From the NCBI RefSeq assembly GCF_036785885.1, contig NC_092323.1:3760501-3824500 (forward strand): a stretch of DNA of 64,000 nt, given 5' to 3'. Source of the DNA: Coffea arabica (lineage: Eukaryota > Streptophyta > Magnoliopsida > Gentianales > Rubiaceae). The notes under the pieces were generated by a model, which saw only the letters and a program-made list of their open reading frames with translations, searched no databases and was not told the DNA's origin. Shown here piece after piece: positions 1 through 17,677 of the stretch (position 1 is the stretch's first letter; the number at the start of each line of letters is the position of its first letter). A program made the translations under genes and the position numbers.

Positions 1-346
1 TTTTTCCCATGAAAATCTAAGATAATTTGGACAACAATATCGATCAAAGTCGTCCAAGAAGCGATATTCTCACAATAACAAGCTTAACCCTTAATGCTTA
101 GATCAAAAAAAAAAAAAAGAAAGAAATTTACGTAGATTTAAAACTTGGCTCATTACTCCACATGCTATTTCTACTGTGCAAAGTATTAACTTATGTACGT
201 GGCTCAGTGTCGAGAGGTCGTAATCGACCTCGAATTTTAATTCAGAGAGATTGCTATGGCAGGGAAGATGCATGTGCCAATGGAAGTGGTCGACCCGAGT
301 CCTCTGGGATGCCAATGGCCCCATGCTCATCCACACTACTTGTACG

Positions 347-692
347 CATAGTTGTCAAAATCGCGATCCGGATAACTAAAATCGATCCGGATCGTATTCA
401 AAGTCGCAAATCATATTAATCTCTGTAGGATCGCATAGAATCGTAGCAGAATCGGTAGGATCATGTAGGATCGGTAGGATCGTACGATCCTACAATTTTT
501 TTGTAAATTTGTGAAATACGAAGCTTCATTCTGCAAGTAAATGAAAATATTTGTGGTATATTTGTAATTTATCAAAGAATTGCAACCTTTAATTGCAATT
601 AGGAGCTTTTTGGTAGGATCTTACGATTCTACGATCCGATCCTGTGAAACTAAAATCGATCCTACGTAGGATCCCGATTTTACAAACCTTGC
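347..692. mobile_element. hAT-type MITE, 346 bp, perfect 8-bp target duplication
   Basis: The element is bounded by identical 8-bp direct repeats CTTGTACG at 339-346 and 693-700. Its ends are imperfect inverted repeats: CATAGTTGTCAAAATCG on the left, and CAAGGTTTGTAAAATCG when the right end is read on the other strand. The interior repeats the word GTAGGATC many times and has no coding capacity. An 8-bp duplication with CA..TG ends fits a non-autonomous hAT element; the superfamily is inferred from that geometry. Confidence 0.82.
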
Positions 693-2739
693 TTGTACGT
701 CGTCAATGGCCTATCAAGTCTCACCGGATTTCTCTTTGTACACTCTTACTTTGTCCTTCAAAGTTCAAAGTATTGTTTGTTGAAGTTCAAAGTTCAAATT
801 TGGGGTACTTTCCAAGTGTTGGTGTGTCTAATTAACTTTGGGATACTAAATTAAATAAGGTCCCGTTTATTAGTTTTTTTCAGGACAAGTGTAGTTAAAT
901 TGAAATATATATATATATATATATAATATTTATATAATTAATCTTTTCTACACTGACAGTATATACACTGTTAGCGTCGGATGAATGATAAACTCAAATT
1001 TTAACCATGTATCATGGATTCAACAGTGATAGTGTATACACATGCATATATATATACACACACACATATACACACATAGACACACACACATGTGAGGAAA
1101 TAGAAAGAAATAAATGTGAATCCATACAATATTATTATAAATAGAGAAAGGTAATAATTTGAATCAACCTAACTTAATCAGGGAAGGAACTATTTTGGCT
1201 AAAGCTTCCTCGTTTTACTAGTACTATTAGTATTAAGTCAGTGCATCCAAAGGTTACTGTTTTTCTCAAAGCTACCCTTTTGGACAGGGGCAGTGTGCCG
1301 ATCAAATATTTTTTCACCAGACATTCCAGGGATAACCATCTCCTCATATTGTCACAACTCATTATACAAGCTCCATCTTCCAGTCCATATCTCTAGTCCT
1401 GAACTTTGACTTAAACACCTAAAAGCAGCCAAATTATTAATACGAAAAAGTTCTCATTTTCGGTAGTTGGACGTTGAAAGCTCGTTTGCTGATAATCAAG
1501 CTGGAGAAAATCTGTTCCGGGGAAATTAGAATTACGGCTGCCAATGCTAGCTGTTACCTAGATATATTTCTAAAGCCACAATAAGTTCATATGAGCTTAA
1601 GAATACCTTAATGACCACTTGCTAATGCTGTTACACCGGTTATTTTCCGTAAAATTGGAAGAATTTTAACGTTTAAGCAGCCCAAAAGTAAAAATAAAAA
1701 AAAAAGGAATGAATAGAAACACTCAGCCCTTTCATTGATCACCCCTAATTGCGAGTCTCAAATCTTGGTAGTGGCTCACGGACTTGCGAGTGTTTTGGAG
1801 GAGGGGTACAACCAGGTTGAGGAATGCTTAAAATATATATATATATATCATAGTAAGATATTAAACGTGAAAATGGTTTTGTTAAATTTTTAATGGATTT
1901 TTTCATCAATTGATACAAGGATCCCTAATTTTAATAAGAAACAGTGGATTGACGATTAAATTGACAAAATGACAAAAAATGCGCCATTTCTGTTAATTCA
2001 GTAGGTGTTTTGAAATTTCAAATAGTTCAGTAGTCAAAAACACACTACTAGAATGATTTAATGGCTACTGAAGTTTTTAGTTTTTTTTTTTTTGGCCCCC
2101 AAAACAATTACGTGAATGAGAACAAACGGAGGCATCTAGTTAGCGGACTTGGAGATATATAATTAAGAGTTGCAGCTTAAAGTTATAAATACACGTTCAT
2201 AAACGATTATCGTACATTTTAGTGAATGGCCAAAATTTTTTTTGCAGGTATATGATTTGTCAAAATGCTAGTCATCTCATAGAGAAGGATGGGTTGCGTG
2301 ATATGAGAGAAGGGAATTTGACATTTTCCATTTATACTAAAACAAAAAAAAAAAGCTTATAAAAAATGCTATTCATCTCTAAATTATGTAATTATGTAGT
2401 AGCACTTGTGCCTAAATTTGCCAAAAACATAAATGACTGAAATCTTTCATTTTTTTTTTCAAAAGTTAAAAACTTATGGACCGATAATATTTTAAATTTA
2501 TCCAAAATAAAAGAAATACCGTTAAAAATCGGATGCAATTAAATTGTTAGACCGTTTCACGTTCTTTTAGTTTGATGTAATTCAAGTGATGATGTGTTTT
2601 CTTGTGGTTGGTGCTAAAAGCTGTCTGGTAACGTCTCGATTAATTGATGAAAATAATGCCATCAAAATTCTGGAAGGATAATTTCTTCTCTTGCATTTAA
2701 TTAGATGAATAATGAAGCCAGGCTGTGAGAAAAGTTGAC

Positions 2740-2773
<34 letters not shown>

Positions 2774-5700
2774 TGGCCACATTTAGGCGGGCAATGAATC
2801 GCCTTTTTTATTTTTTTGGAGTACAATTTTCCCGAAGCAGCGCCGGCGCGTGCTTGGAGCATTTATATCGTCAAGTCATATTAAAGACCATATCACATGG
2901 GCTTCCTTGAGTCAGAGAAGCCACGACCAATCCGGGGGCTTATTGAATGTACTAAATGGTAATTTTGTCACATGGATTTCTTGCATTTTCTATTGCACGC
3001 TCGCTGATCTGCTTAGCCACTCACCATTGCTTAGCTTATCAAATTCGTAATTAATAGGTCTAATCTTATTGATAACTAACTTTAGATTTGATTAGGAGAT
3101 ATAATATAGCATCTCTTCCTAGTTCCTTCCCATTGGTCATTGATGTCCAAATTACATGAAAGTTACGCATACCTTGTTGTTCTTATTAATAATTGTTCTG
3201 CAACCAATATTCTGAGCGCTGTCTCGTGGAGGGTTTCGTCTAGTGATTAAGGTTGAAATTGCCGAATATAAAAATGCTGAATTCAAATTCTCTTTTCTCT
3301 GCCCAATTTCTTAAAGAAATCTCATCACTTTTCTAATGTGAAAAAAGCTGAGTGCTATGTGCAAAGATTAATGCAGACACAATTCAAAGCCTTATGAGTG
3401 GCACGCCCTAAGATTAATGTAGACACAATTCGATGAAAATATGTACCGACATCAATTGTCAAACCTATTCTTGTAGTACGTTTTAGACGGCAATGATGAG
3501 TTCAAGTTGAAATCAAGAGATAGATGAGACTGTGAAACCGATTTTGTGCAGTAAATTTCGTGCACATCTGAAATTTCTTAGATCGTCATATAGTTAGACT
3601 GCAGTGAAGATCTTTGATGTTATGATTTTCTTTTGCCATGTGGAAACAAATTCCGGAGGTATCGAACTGTCTTATTTTAAAGCCGGCGCAAAAAAATAAA
3701 CCAGAAAGCTACTCAACGAGTACGTGTATATGATAGCTTGGTAAGTTATAGTGACTGCCCCACTTATGTGGATTTATTTGTTCCCAATATATAGCTTATG
3801 CATATTACTGTAACACAAAAACGAAGTGCGGGTTGATCAAAGAAAAACTCCAGGTTCGAATTTGCTAGATTAAACTTGGACAGGGCAATCCAGGGGATCG
3901 AATTAAATTCCATCATAAAAGCATTGGTTCAGAAACCTGCAAAACATTTCCAGTCTGCAGGGTTCTAATGCAGTTCCGGAACTGGAGCTTGCTTACAATT
4001 TATCTGTCAAATGTCCGTTGATCCAACACCAGCTAATGTCTTATTTGTCCATCCGAATTGACTTGATTCTTGCAGAAACTCTGCAAGATACGCTCGCAGT
4101 ACATAGCATCAGAGAGGACCTGTGTGACTTACAAATTTACTTTTACAGGCAAAGGCAAAAGGGAAGTAGTGGAATTGGAAATGCAGCCCGATTGATTAAT
4201 TTCCAAACGTATCACCATCAGAATCCGTCACGGTTTCTGCATTTGAGTGATGATGGCAGTGGTGGGTATACGAGTACTACATGAGTGAGAAATAGCAGAA
4301 CCCCAGAAGCCTACTTTCTGCCGTTCTGGTACATGTTGTACTTTGCTAGAGAAATTATGAAGCCTGGATATGGAAAGCCTCTCAGCCGCTTTTGCAGATG
4401 CACTTCTCCCTCTGATGAGCAATTAAAAAGGGGTCTAAATGCAGCCTGGGAAAAAAGAGAGGTTGGTTGGAGGTATTCTCCAGCTTCATTCAATTCTTTC
4501 AAGACCAAGTTCGGGTTGAGTTTGAAATTTGCATGCTTTTTCAATACAATCTATGGAGCGTACGAAGTGGTTGGATGTTTCTGCGCGCTGTACACCAAAC
4601 CGCCCCTTTACTCGAATGACCATTCATAGCTCAGCAACCGCGTCAAATTCGCTTTTTGCAGTAAGAAGCATTCCCAAAATGAGCAAGGCAGCACCACCGT
4701 GCCATCAATAGCTAGGAGAAGATGTCTTAATCCCGAATTGGACCTTTTTTTTTTCCTCCTCTTTTTTTTCTTTCCTTTTCTTCTCCCTTAGTACAAGAGG
4801 AGTAATAACACTGCCAGCAATATCTTGGAAAAGATGTCCGAATCCAGAATTGGACTTGAACAAAATGATTGTTGTACTTTTACACCAAGTCCCAGTTTCA
4901 GTTTTCTGCTTGAAATCAGCAGGAGAACAGGTCCCCAGACCATTCAGGGTATAGTAGTACTAGTAGGAAGATGCCATGCTGTCTCTGGACTATTCTTTCG
5001 GAAAACCTATATACAGTATATTTTTATTGCAGTAAAAATAACATTTTGCAATAATATTTGCTGACTGCTGATGGTGACTTCGAAGACAAATGCTCCTAGA
5101 GCCAAAGATCCATTCCTTAAATACGCCCACGACAGGATCCATTCCAGGGACAACGAGGACAGCTCATAATTTTAGATTAAGTAATAACAACTGAAATGAA
5201 ACCTGATATGAAATGTCAATAGATTCTGAGATGTCAGAATATTTGATGTCCCGTAAACTGCATCGAAAACCATATTTGATATCCCGTAAACTGCTCAAAT
5301 ATTTCGCCAGAAGTATCTTCGTCACCATCAGCGAAAGGAGGGAGGGGGAATTAAAATATGACACTTAAATTTTACTACGACTACTACATTACTCATGACT
5401 TTCACACATTTCAATTTACCCTTTTTTTTTTTGCGTTTTGGAGTCTCTTCTCAAACTAATCTGCCAATTCAGACCGTTTTATTTCGATTGATGAGAAACC
5501 AAAAACAAAAGCAGGAACAAAAGAAGGGCAAAAGGCACCAGCAATTGAGCATATGTATGGGCATAACAGGCAGCATAAGCATAAGGAGAGTTTAGGCTGC
5601 AAAGCGAAGCCCATTGATGCTTTGTTTAGTGTTTGCACTTTGTAAAATTAGGCAGCTTGGCCATCTTTTTACGGCCACAGAGCCTCAGTACTTAGTGCAG

Positions 5701-6253
5701 CTGGCAAGTAACAAAAGACCATTTTCATCAGAGATGCAGAGAAAAGAAAAGATCTACGAAAACAAAGAACAACGTTGACAATCAATTTTAGTACTCAACA
5801 GATAAAAGGTTCCCGGGAGTGGAGTTTACTGTCGGAATGATCTCCAGGACAGATTCATAGGACTCACAGCTGGAGAGGTGCCGTTTGCGTTTTATAACTC
5901 ACACAAGAGGAGCTTCAGCGAGCTGCTTAGGGTTTCATTACCCAATTACTCCTACCAGTTCTTAACTTCCAATGTTTGAGGTTTCCGCCCCCTTCTTAAC
6001 TTCTTTGTCTAGCACATGAATACTTTTTGGGCTCATCCCTCTATCCTACCGTCTGCCCATGTGTGTGTGTGTGTGTGTGTATATATCTATCCTTGATCCA
6101 TCTAACCAAGATTGTGGTTTGGGCTCTGTTTTATGCTTCTATCCGCGGTCCAGCTACTTGCTTTCTAACATCCCTCTGTTGCCCAAGCCCATAGTTCCAT
6201 GGCTATTCTTCGCCTCACAACGAAAAAGCACTTATCCATAACCTAAACCTGCT

Positions 6254-6327
<74 letters not shown>

Positions 6328-8400
6328 AAAAAAATAAAAATACATTGATAGCATATAAAAAGTATTACTCTTAACTGATTATAAATTTTGATTTGAAATA
6401 CTCAGTTTTTGTGATGTTCTCATTTTCTTGTTTGCTTTTGTACTCAAATTATAGATTTTTTAGCAGTTAAAAAAGTTGAAATACATTAATCCTAATCAAC
6501 TAAAGAGTAACTTTTGCGGATTCTATAATCACTTTTCATAATTAGAGTTTATGAAATCTGAAGCAAACAAGAACGAGGTTTAATTAGTACCTCATCCACA
6601 AATACGGTAGTCTGGCGAAATTTTCTAGTGAATTGAGTATGCAGTGAGCAATTGTTAGCATGTTTAAATTACAACTAACTTGCTACACACGCAATCCCAA
6701 ATTAACTATACTTTTCTAAAAGACCAACATCTTAGGCCACTCTTAATGGAGCACAGGTGCCCGTTAGCCAAACCCTAGTCTCATAATTCAATAGTCATGA
6801 ACATAAAAATCAAAACCTTCACTAATTTTACTAAGAGAATTTAATCATAAAATGGAGTGGTTATAATATTATTGCCAACAAACCATTTCACCTCTTTTTT
6901 TTTAAGTACTCTTGTGGTAAAGTTGTGTTCATAATTTCCGAAAGTGCACGTGCATTGCTAAAAGATTTATCAGTATACGTATCAAAGCTCCATTTTAAAT
7001 CTAATGTCCGCCTCAATATTTAATAATATTCAAGATTCACATTTGGATAAACTCGATTTTCAACAACCCAATGAATCAAATTGTGTCACACCATCTTATC
7101 TAATGCGTGACATAATCTAAGTCATTGAGTACTCGAATATACCCAAGTTTTGGACTTCAATAATCCATGTGAAAGCATTGCTTCAACTCCTATCCGCAAG
7201 TTGAACATGAACCCCAAAAATCAACCTAACCCGTAAATGGGGTAATGGGGCGACTTCACGCTAATCGTTTTCTGCAGGCACGGTGTCACGACACGGAAGG
7301 TAAACACAAATAGGGAAACCTTTCCGAACTCTGAAGTAAGTTGGAAAGGCGTGGAAGGCACAACCGCACAACATACTGATTTATCATCCCTAAGTTTTCG
7401 GCTTTCCAGAAATTAACTTGGATTCTACAAGTGCTGTGTCTTTTTGCTTTGAAAGTTTGCAGCATTTTCTGTTCAATATTCCCGTCATATATTATGCAAC
7501 CATCTTTTTAAAAAAATAAAATAAAAATTCGGGGACAATCCAAAGAATTGCATGCCACCCAAAACGTACTCAAATGATGAACATCAGTCATAAATCAGGT
7601 GTTGCTATGCTACTCAATTATTCGGGGAAAATCTGAAGATAGCTTGCATCCAAACCGTACTTTACTTTTTGAACATTGATGTTAATTATATACTGATCCT
7701 TTTTCCCAATGACTAACTTTGGAAATTAACTTAATTATATACTGATACTTCCCATTGATGAACATAGACGCCTTTAAAATACTTTCGTCGAAAGTTTTTT
7801 TTGGCATTAACTCATATATGATATCTAACTGTTTTCGGCAAATTTCTTCAAATAATGTTGAAAAATATTTGCCACAAAAGCGGGATGCGTTTGGGAGTTG
7901 TTCTCGACTTAAGGTCGTCGTATTTATCCAATATTTGTTTGTGTTAGAGACAATTTTTTTAAACAAAACAAAAAAAAATCGACAATTTGGCTACTTATAC
8001 CTTTTTTTTTATGAATATGTTATCCTAGCCGTTGATCGCTGATACTCACAAGGTTGCGTATGGAACAAAAGATAAAGAAAGAAAGTCATTGGATGAGAAC
8101 AAAATATCTCCCATTTCTGAAAATTAAACCCACACCATCCTCAATTCTATACCTCCATTTCCCTCTTCCATTCCCAACTCTCCAACTCCCTCTATATCAT
8201 TCGGTGTTCTCTCATTCAATTCCAACCATCCACAATCTTCTCTTTGTCATCGGCTTTCTGTCTTTATTGTCTCGGATCGCTATTTTCTCTGCCACCGGCT
8301 TTCTCTCATCGGCTTTTCGCCTTTATTGCGTCGGATTGCTGTTTTCAAGAGACAACCATTTGTATTTTGATGTAATGCCTCTTGAACCAATACTCCTATA
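693..8400. other. Gene-poor stretch with microsatellites; no supported gene
   Basis: No reading frame here resembles a known protein. Visible content is a TA run near 907-931, an AC-rich tract at about 1036-1094, a run of 28 A at 2743-2770, a GT run at 6060-6080 and a long TA run at 6256-6322. The patch at about 3850-5200 is less A+T-biased than its surroundings and holds several short open frames on both strands (for example 4285-4629 on +). None carries a recognisable domain or a splice structure I could join, so at most it is a non-coding transcript or decayed gene. Confidence 0.6.
6256..6322. repeat. (TA)n microsatellite, about 65 bp
   Basis: An essentially uninterrupted alternating T/A run. 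It is the longest dinucleotide tract in the window and likely polymorphic in length. No gene lies within 5 kb on either side. Confidence 0.95.
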
Positions 8401-8815
8401 TAGGTATGTAATCGAGCCGAGTCGAGTTCGAGTATGATCTATAAATAACTTGGCTCGAGCTCGATCGAGTCAAAAAATCTCAAACTCGAGCTTGACTGGA
8501 GGAAATCTTTAAAAGCTCGAGACTCGACTCGATAAGGTTCGACCTTTAGTCAAGTCTTATCAAGTCGAGTAATCAAGCTTTTTGACTCGATACCTTACTT
8601 GTAAATTTAGTATAAATTATACCTATAACGGTCATTTTATAATTATAATATATATATTATTTAAATTATTTATACTCGTCGAACCACGAACTGCAAAATC
8701 TGACTCGAATGTGTACTCGAGTAGCTCCAGACTAGGCTCGAACTCGGTTTAACCGAATTCAAGTCAAGCCATTGATCAAACTACTCGCGAGTAGCTCGGC
8801 TCACGTACATCCCTA
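8401..8815. mobile_element. hAT-type MITE, 415 bp, GAGC/CTCG-rich
   Basis: The ends are TAGGTATGTAATCGAGCCGAG and, on the other strand of the right end, TAGGGATGTACGTGAGCCGAG. The flanks CTCCTATA (8393-8400) and CTCCTAGA (8816-8823) are an 8-bp target duplication with one difference. The interior is full of inverted CTCGAG/CGAGCT words and has no coding capacity. TAGGG..CCCTA ends with an 8-bp duplication suggest a hAT-derived MITE. Confidence 0.78.
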
Positions 8816-8824
8816 CTCCTAGAG

Positions 8825-9221
8825 TAGGGCTACACACGAATTTAACTGCTCGGGAGCAGATCAAATCAAATTTCGCCTCGAATTCAGTCAATATCGAATT
8901 CGAGCAGATCAAGTCGAACTCGAGTTCAAAATTAGTCAGCATGCGAGTCGACTCAATTTTATAGATATATATTATTTTTTAAAAGTAAAATTATATGTAT
9001 ATTCTTAATATTTTATTATTTGTTAAGAAAAAATTTATTATTTTATTATTATTTTTTTTACAAAAATAATTATTTTTAAATTTTTTAACCTCGAGCTCAA
9101 GGCCAAACTTTACATTAAGAGTTCGTTAAGTTTGAATTCGAGTTCGAACTTGATAAAATTAAGTCGAGATTCAATTCGATTAGGCCAAAGTTCGATTCAA
9201 TTCTGCTCATTTGTAGCCCTA
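8825..9221. mobile_element. hAT-type MITE, 397 bp, abutting the previous one
   Basis: The left end TAGGGCTACACACGAATT pairs with TAGGGCTACAAATGAGCAG on the other strand of the right end. The body is AT-rich with repeated TCGAATTCGAG-type words. It begins one base after the target duplication of the neighbouring element (8816-8823). Its own duplication is poorly kept (TCCTAGAG on the left, ATTAGAGT on the right), so the exact boundary is uncertain by a base or two. Confidence 0.68.
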
Positions 9222-11743
9222 ATTAGAGTAAGACTGCTTTGAAATCTACTTTTTTTAAGTGTTATATATAATTCATTTAGTTGCTATGTTAATTCATTCT
9301 TATGAAGAAAAGAAACTATTACCATAGGGTTTCATTTGGATTCTAAATTTTAGGAAAAAAAGTTCGAAATATTTTAGCACATATTTCAATTAAGTTTTTT
9401 TACCTCATATAATACAATATATATTTTTAAAAAAACTCCAAAAAAGTTGCAATCGAACCAGACTCTAAGTTGTTTAAACTATCTAAACTTCGCACCTTTA
9501 ACCAAATTGAAGATATCCAGGAAAACAAACTTTGATTTGTACTTGAGCATTTGATATTCTAAGGTCACACTCAATAAGCACCTAACAAGCCAAAAAGTGG
9601 AATAACTTTTTTCCGGGGATAAAGCATACCAAGTACTTGCTCCGAGCATGTTCCAAATGATTGATCAGGACCAGAATATAATTTTCTGATTAAGTATGAT
9701 AAGTACTTGTTCCAAGCATATTCCAAATGATTGATCAGGGCCTGAATATAACCAAATAAATAAAAATCCTATTATACCCACGGAGACACAGACAAAGCTT
9801 GATAAATGTAACCAGAAGAGGATCTTAGAGACCTCCTCAGTATTAGGTTCATGATATGAATTTTTAAGACCCCTCGTCCGTACTAGATTTAGGGTTTGAA
9901 TTTTGTGTCTAATTGTTAGAGATAAAAAAGGCCTGGAAAAGGATGGGAAGGGGTAGAACCCAAAAAAAAAATCCACTAATATATATATATATATATAGGA
10001 ATAAATCTGTGTAGGAGGATTGAGCAAATTTTCACCCTTCTCAATTGATGACTACAATAAAACTCCCTAGTTATAGATTAGGATTCTATATGGATTCAGT
10101 TTTTTTTCTTTTTTTTTTGCAAAAACAAATTTTGCAAATACAATACTATGATAATAAACTTCTAGAAATATCTAATCTATACAAATCTCAAATATGACTA
10201 ACCAATAAATAAATAAACTTATCATCCTTATTTTCCTCCACCTGCTACTTATCACTCCTCCCTTCCTTCACCCACCGCCGCCGCCTCTCCCCTTCCTCTC
10301 TTCTGCCTTTTTGCCTCCTTTCTCTCCTCTCCCTCATTCCTTCTTCCTCCCCCTCCCTTCTCTTCTATCGCCAGCCCATCCTCTCTCTCTAGCCACGATC
10401 AACATGTCATAACTAGATCGCAGCCAGAAGTTGCGACTATCGCAATATGGTTGCACCAGTTGCGGCTTCTAACCGCAATTAGGTTGCGACTTGCTGGTCA
10501 TTGCTAGAGGGAGAGAAAGAGGGTCTTTTGGCGGAGGGGAGGGGAAAGGAATGAGAGAGAAAAAGAGAGAGGATGAGAAGGGGGGATGGTGATGACTGTG
10601 GTGGAGGAGGGAGAAGGGGAGAGACGGGTAGTGCTGGTGGGTTTGGAATCTTTTTGTTTAAATTTTCAAAAACCCTCTAACAATATTTGAAATTTTAAAA
10701 ACATCCCAATAAACAATTACATTAACAATTTTCTCATATATATTGGTAAAGTAAAATTTAAGAAAAACAGACGCAAAACACAACTAATCCATACGACAAT
10801 TTGGTAAACAAGTCTTCACCACCACAATAAATTACTTAACACAAAACCAACTCCTAAATAATAGAGCTACCATAATTTGACTTGAATAAATTACTAAAAA
10901 CTTGATTTGATTAAAATACCACCAACATAAAAACTTATTTTTTAGACTTGATTTAATATGCCAGAAGCAGGTTAAAAAACAAAAAACCTTGACAAATGTT
11001 TGGAAATAATTAGTAGACCTTCCCGATGGATTAATCGCTGCTAACAGTGCTATAGATGCACAAATGATTCAGCATTGGCTTCCAAAATTACCACGCATTA
11101 TTTACATGGAGGATCAGTACAAGTAGTGCTACTCCTTAACTGTAGACCCCATCTCCCACATGCTTATCTTAAATCTAATCGAACAATTAACAAATCACAA
11201 GAAAGATAAATTGTTGATTGGAAATTGTAATTGTGCTGTGAATAAAATAATATATTTAAAAGAAAACTGTAATCCAAGCACACTCAATTATTATTTTTAT
11301 TTTTTTAGCAAAAAGAAAACACTGTCTCATTATTATTAATTAACCCAAGAAAGTCCTCCTGTATGTTAGTGGTTGGACCACGGGCAGATGCAACCGTTTC
11401 TAGTGATTTTGTGTATTTTGCACACTACATAATTTTATTTGTACACGGCGTAACTTTTGTACAACATATAATTTTAGAACAAAATTTTGTGGGCTTCACA
11501 CACATTGTTAAAAACGAAGTACAAGAAATAATTAAACCGTATAATTTTTTTTAATCAAATCTTGACCGTGAACAGTTCAGGAGCCGTCCATCTGATTTCC
11601 GCTCCTGCCCCTCATCCGTTGTGGTTCCTCATCTGATGTGACTTGTTACACCATTTTGGATCACGGACTAAATTTGGGGAACCATGATTATCTTTAATTT
11701 ACAGCTAAAACTAACTAATTATTGAGAAAAATGGTCAACAAAC
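9222..11743. other. Intergenic, no supported gene
   Basis: This is A+T-rich DNA holding the hairpin-type element at 10089-10793 (listed separately) and a pair of similar 60-bp stretches near 9630-9690 and 9695-9755 that share the phrase TTCCAAATGATTGATCAGG. The stretch at about 11360-11640 resembles decayed MITE sequence but has no clear ends. Nothing coding is seen. Confidence 0.6.
10089..10793. mobile_element. Hairpin-like non-autonomous element with CT-rich and GA-rich arms
   Basis: Short inverted ends (TATGGATT at 10089, AATCCATA ending at 10793) enclose a CT-rich arm (about 10235-10390) and a GA-rich arm (about 10505-10640). The arms would pair with each other around a centre with repeated TTGCGAC/GTCGCAA-like words. 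The same layout recurs at 32596-33311, which argues for a repeat family rather than chance. Target duplication was not resolved. Confidence 0.5.
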
Positions 11744-11964
11744 TTGAACTTGCGCGGAAAGGGGAAAAAGACGACCGTAAAACGACACCAGTCTTTAGCC
11801 CGCCCCGCGTATTCTCAGAGTTCGGTGAGGAAAAAAGAGAGTAAACAGATCATCCAACGACTTCTGATCTCTCATTCTCTCCCTTGCATTCCTTTTGTTT
11901 CAGAGACGCGGGCAGGCCGCCAGGTTGAATTTCCAATTTTAACCTCCCAGCCACCAAAACCCTG

Positions 11965-16551
<4,587 letters not shown>

Positions 16552-16890
16552 GACGTCTGACCTGCACCAACATTTTTCACTGTCTTTTCCAAATGTGCCA
16601 TTTCCCTTTAATATGTTTTGATGTTCAGTTGATGTTTAACTAGGAAAGTGCTCGCTCAATGTAGGTGCAAAATCACCAGAAGAATCCTTCCATTTGTTTC
16701 CTATTTTGTTCGAGTAAAATGATTTGCTCAATATTTATTGTTGGAGGAATAGTTCATGGAGTCTTGTCTTCATCGCATATTTCTTTTTTGAGTTGTAGCG
16801 TTGACTTTTCGCCTGTGGGGGTTTAACACCGGAGTCGTGTTGACCTGTGCACTAGATTATTGTGGAGGCAGGGCAACTTGAAGAGTCATA
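16552..16890. other. CGS 3' flank
   Basis: This is presumably the CGS 3' untranslated region followed by spacer. T-rich stretches follow the stop, with AATAT/ATTTATTG words near 16730 that could serve as poly(A) signals. No other feature is seen. Confidence 0.4.
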
Positions 16891-17062
16891 TGGATTTGTT
16901 TGGATTGGCTTTTATTTTTCCAAATATAATTGTTTATATCATCATTACAAATTTTAATACACCTTTTTATCTTCTCAATTATTTTTTCATCTCACATACA
17001 TCACATCACAAAAAGTGTTACAGTAAAAATATTTCAAATAACTTACAATCCAAACAAATCCA
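16891..17062. mobile_element. Stowaway-like MITE, 172 bp, TA target duplication
   Basis: The perfect inverted ends TGGATTTGTTTGGATTG and CAATCCAAACAAATCCA are flanked by TA on both sides (16889-16890 and 17063-17064). The interior is AT-rich with the phrase CATCACAAAAAGTGTTACAGTAAAA, which also appears in the copy at 54070-54234. A third, more diverged relative is at 43131-43261. The TA duplication suggests Tc1/mariner (Stowaway) mobilisation. Confidence 0.8.
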
Positions 17063-17677
17063 TAGTTGTTCCTTTGGGCTTGGATAAGAAATTTTAAAAA
17101 TTTATGCTTAAGCTGTCCTTGAAAGTTGTAACACAAACTTTATTTAGTCATAAACCCTAGATCTGATTTTATGCTAAATTGCCCTTCTTATGATCTACAT
17201 ACAGTGTCAAAGAGTACAAGCTCTTTGTTGATTAGTAGTATACATTTGCCAGTCTTTGACCATGCGTTCCGAAATAAGCTTCCTGGAAGGGGGAAGGATC
17301 CTCAATCATCATCTGGTAACCTGCTAAACCAAAGAGTTTCGAGTTTCCCCATAGGTTAAAATATGTGGGGGGTCAAAGTCCAGAAAATGTTGCAAGTGGG
17401 AATAGGCCGGCGCTGCGCCTGCGCGTTTGGAATGATCGAGAAACTGTTAATTTGAAGTCTAATTCGTCTTTTTGGTGCAACTCCAAATCTTGAGTTTTGA
17501 TCTGCGCATACGGTCTCTTCCTTAGAAGTGTCTCCGTGGTGCTGAAATGATATTTATATGTATACCATATATACTATAGAAGAAGGTGATTGGGGTTGAC
17601 ATTAGAATAACATTTATGGTCATTATATGAAGTTTCATTATGGTCACTGTATGAACTCTCATTTTTGTTCCTATAAA

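Noticed and set aside
1-346. Short open frames on both strands at the left edge
   Set aside because: No similarity, no splice context and no composition difference from spacer.
3225-3340. Possible SINE (TAGTGATTAAGG and GAATTCAAATTCT words)
   Set aside because: Box-like words are weak, there is no A tail and no flanking duplication could be found.
11360-11640. A further MITE upstream of CGS
   Set aside because: The region looks repeat-like, but I could not match inverted ends or a target duplication.
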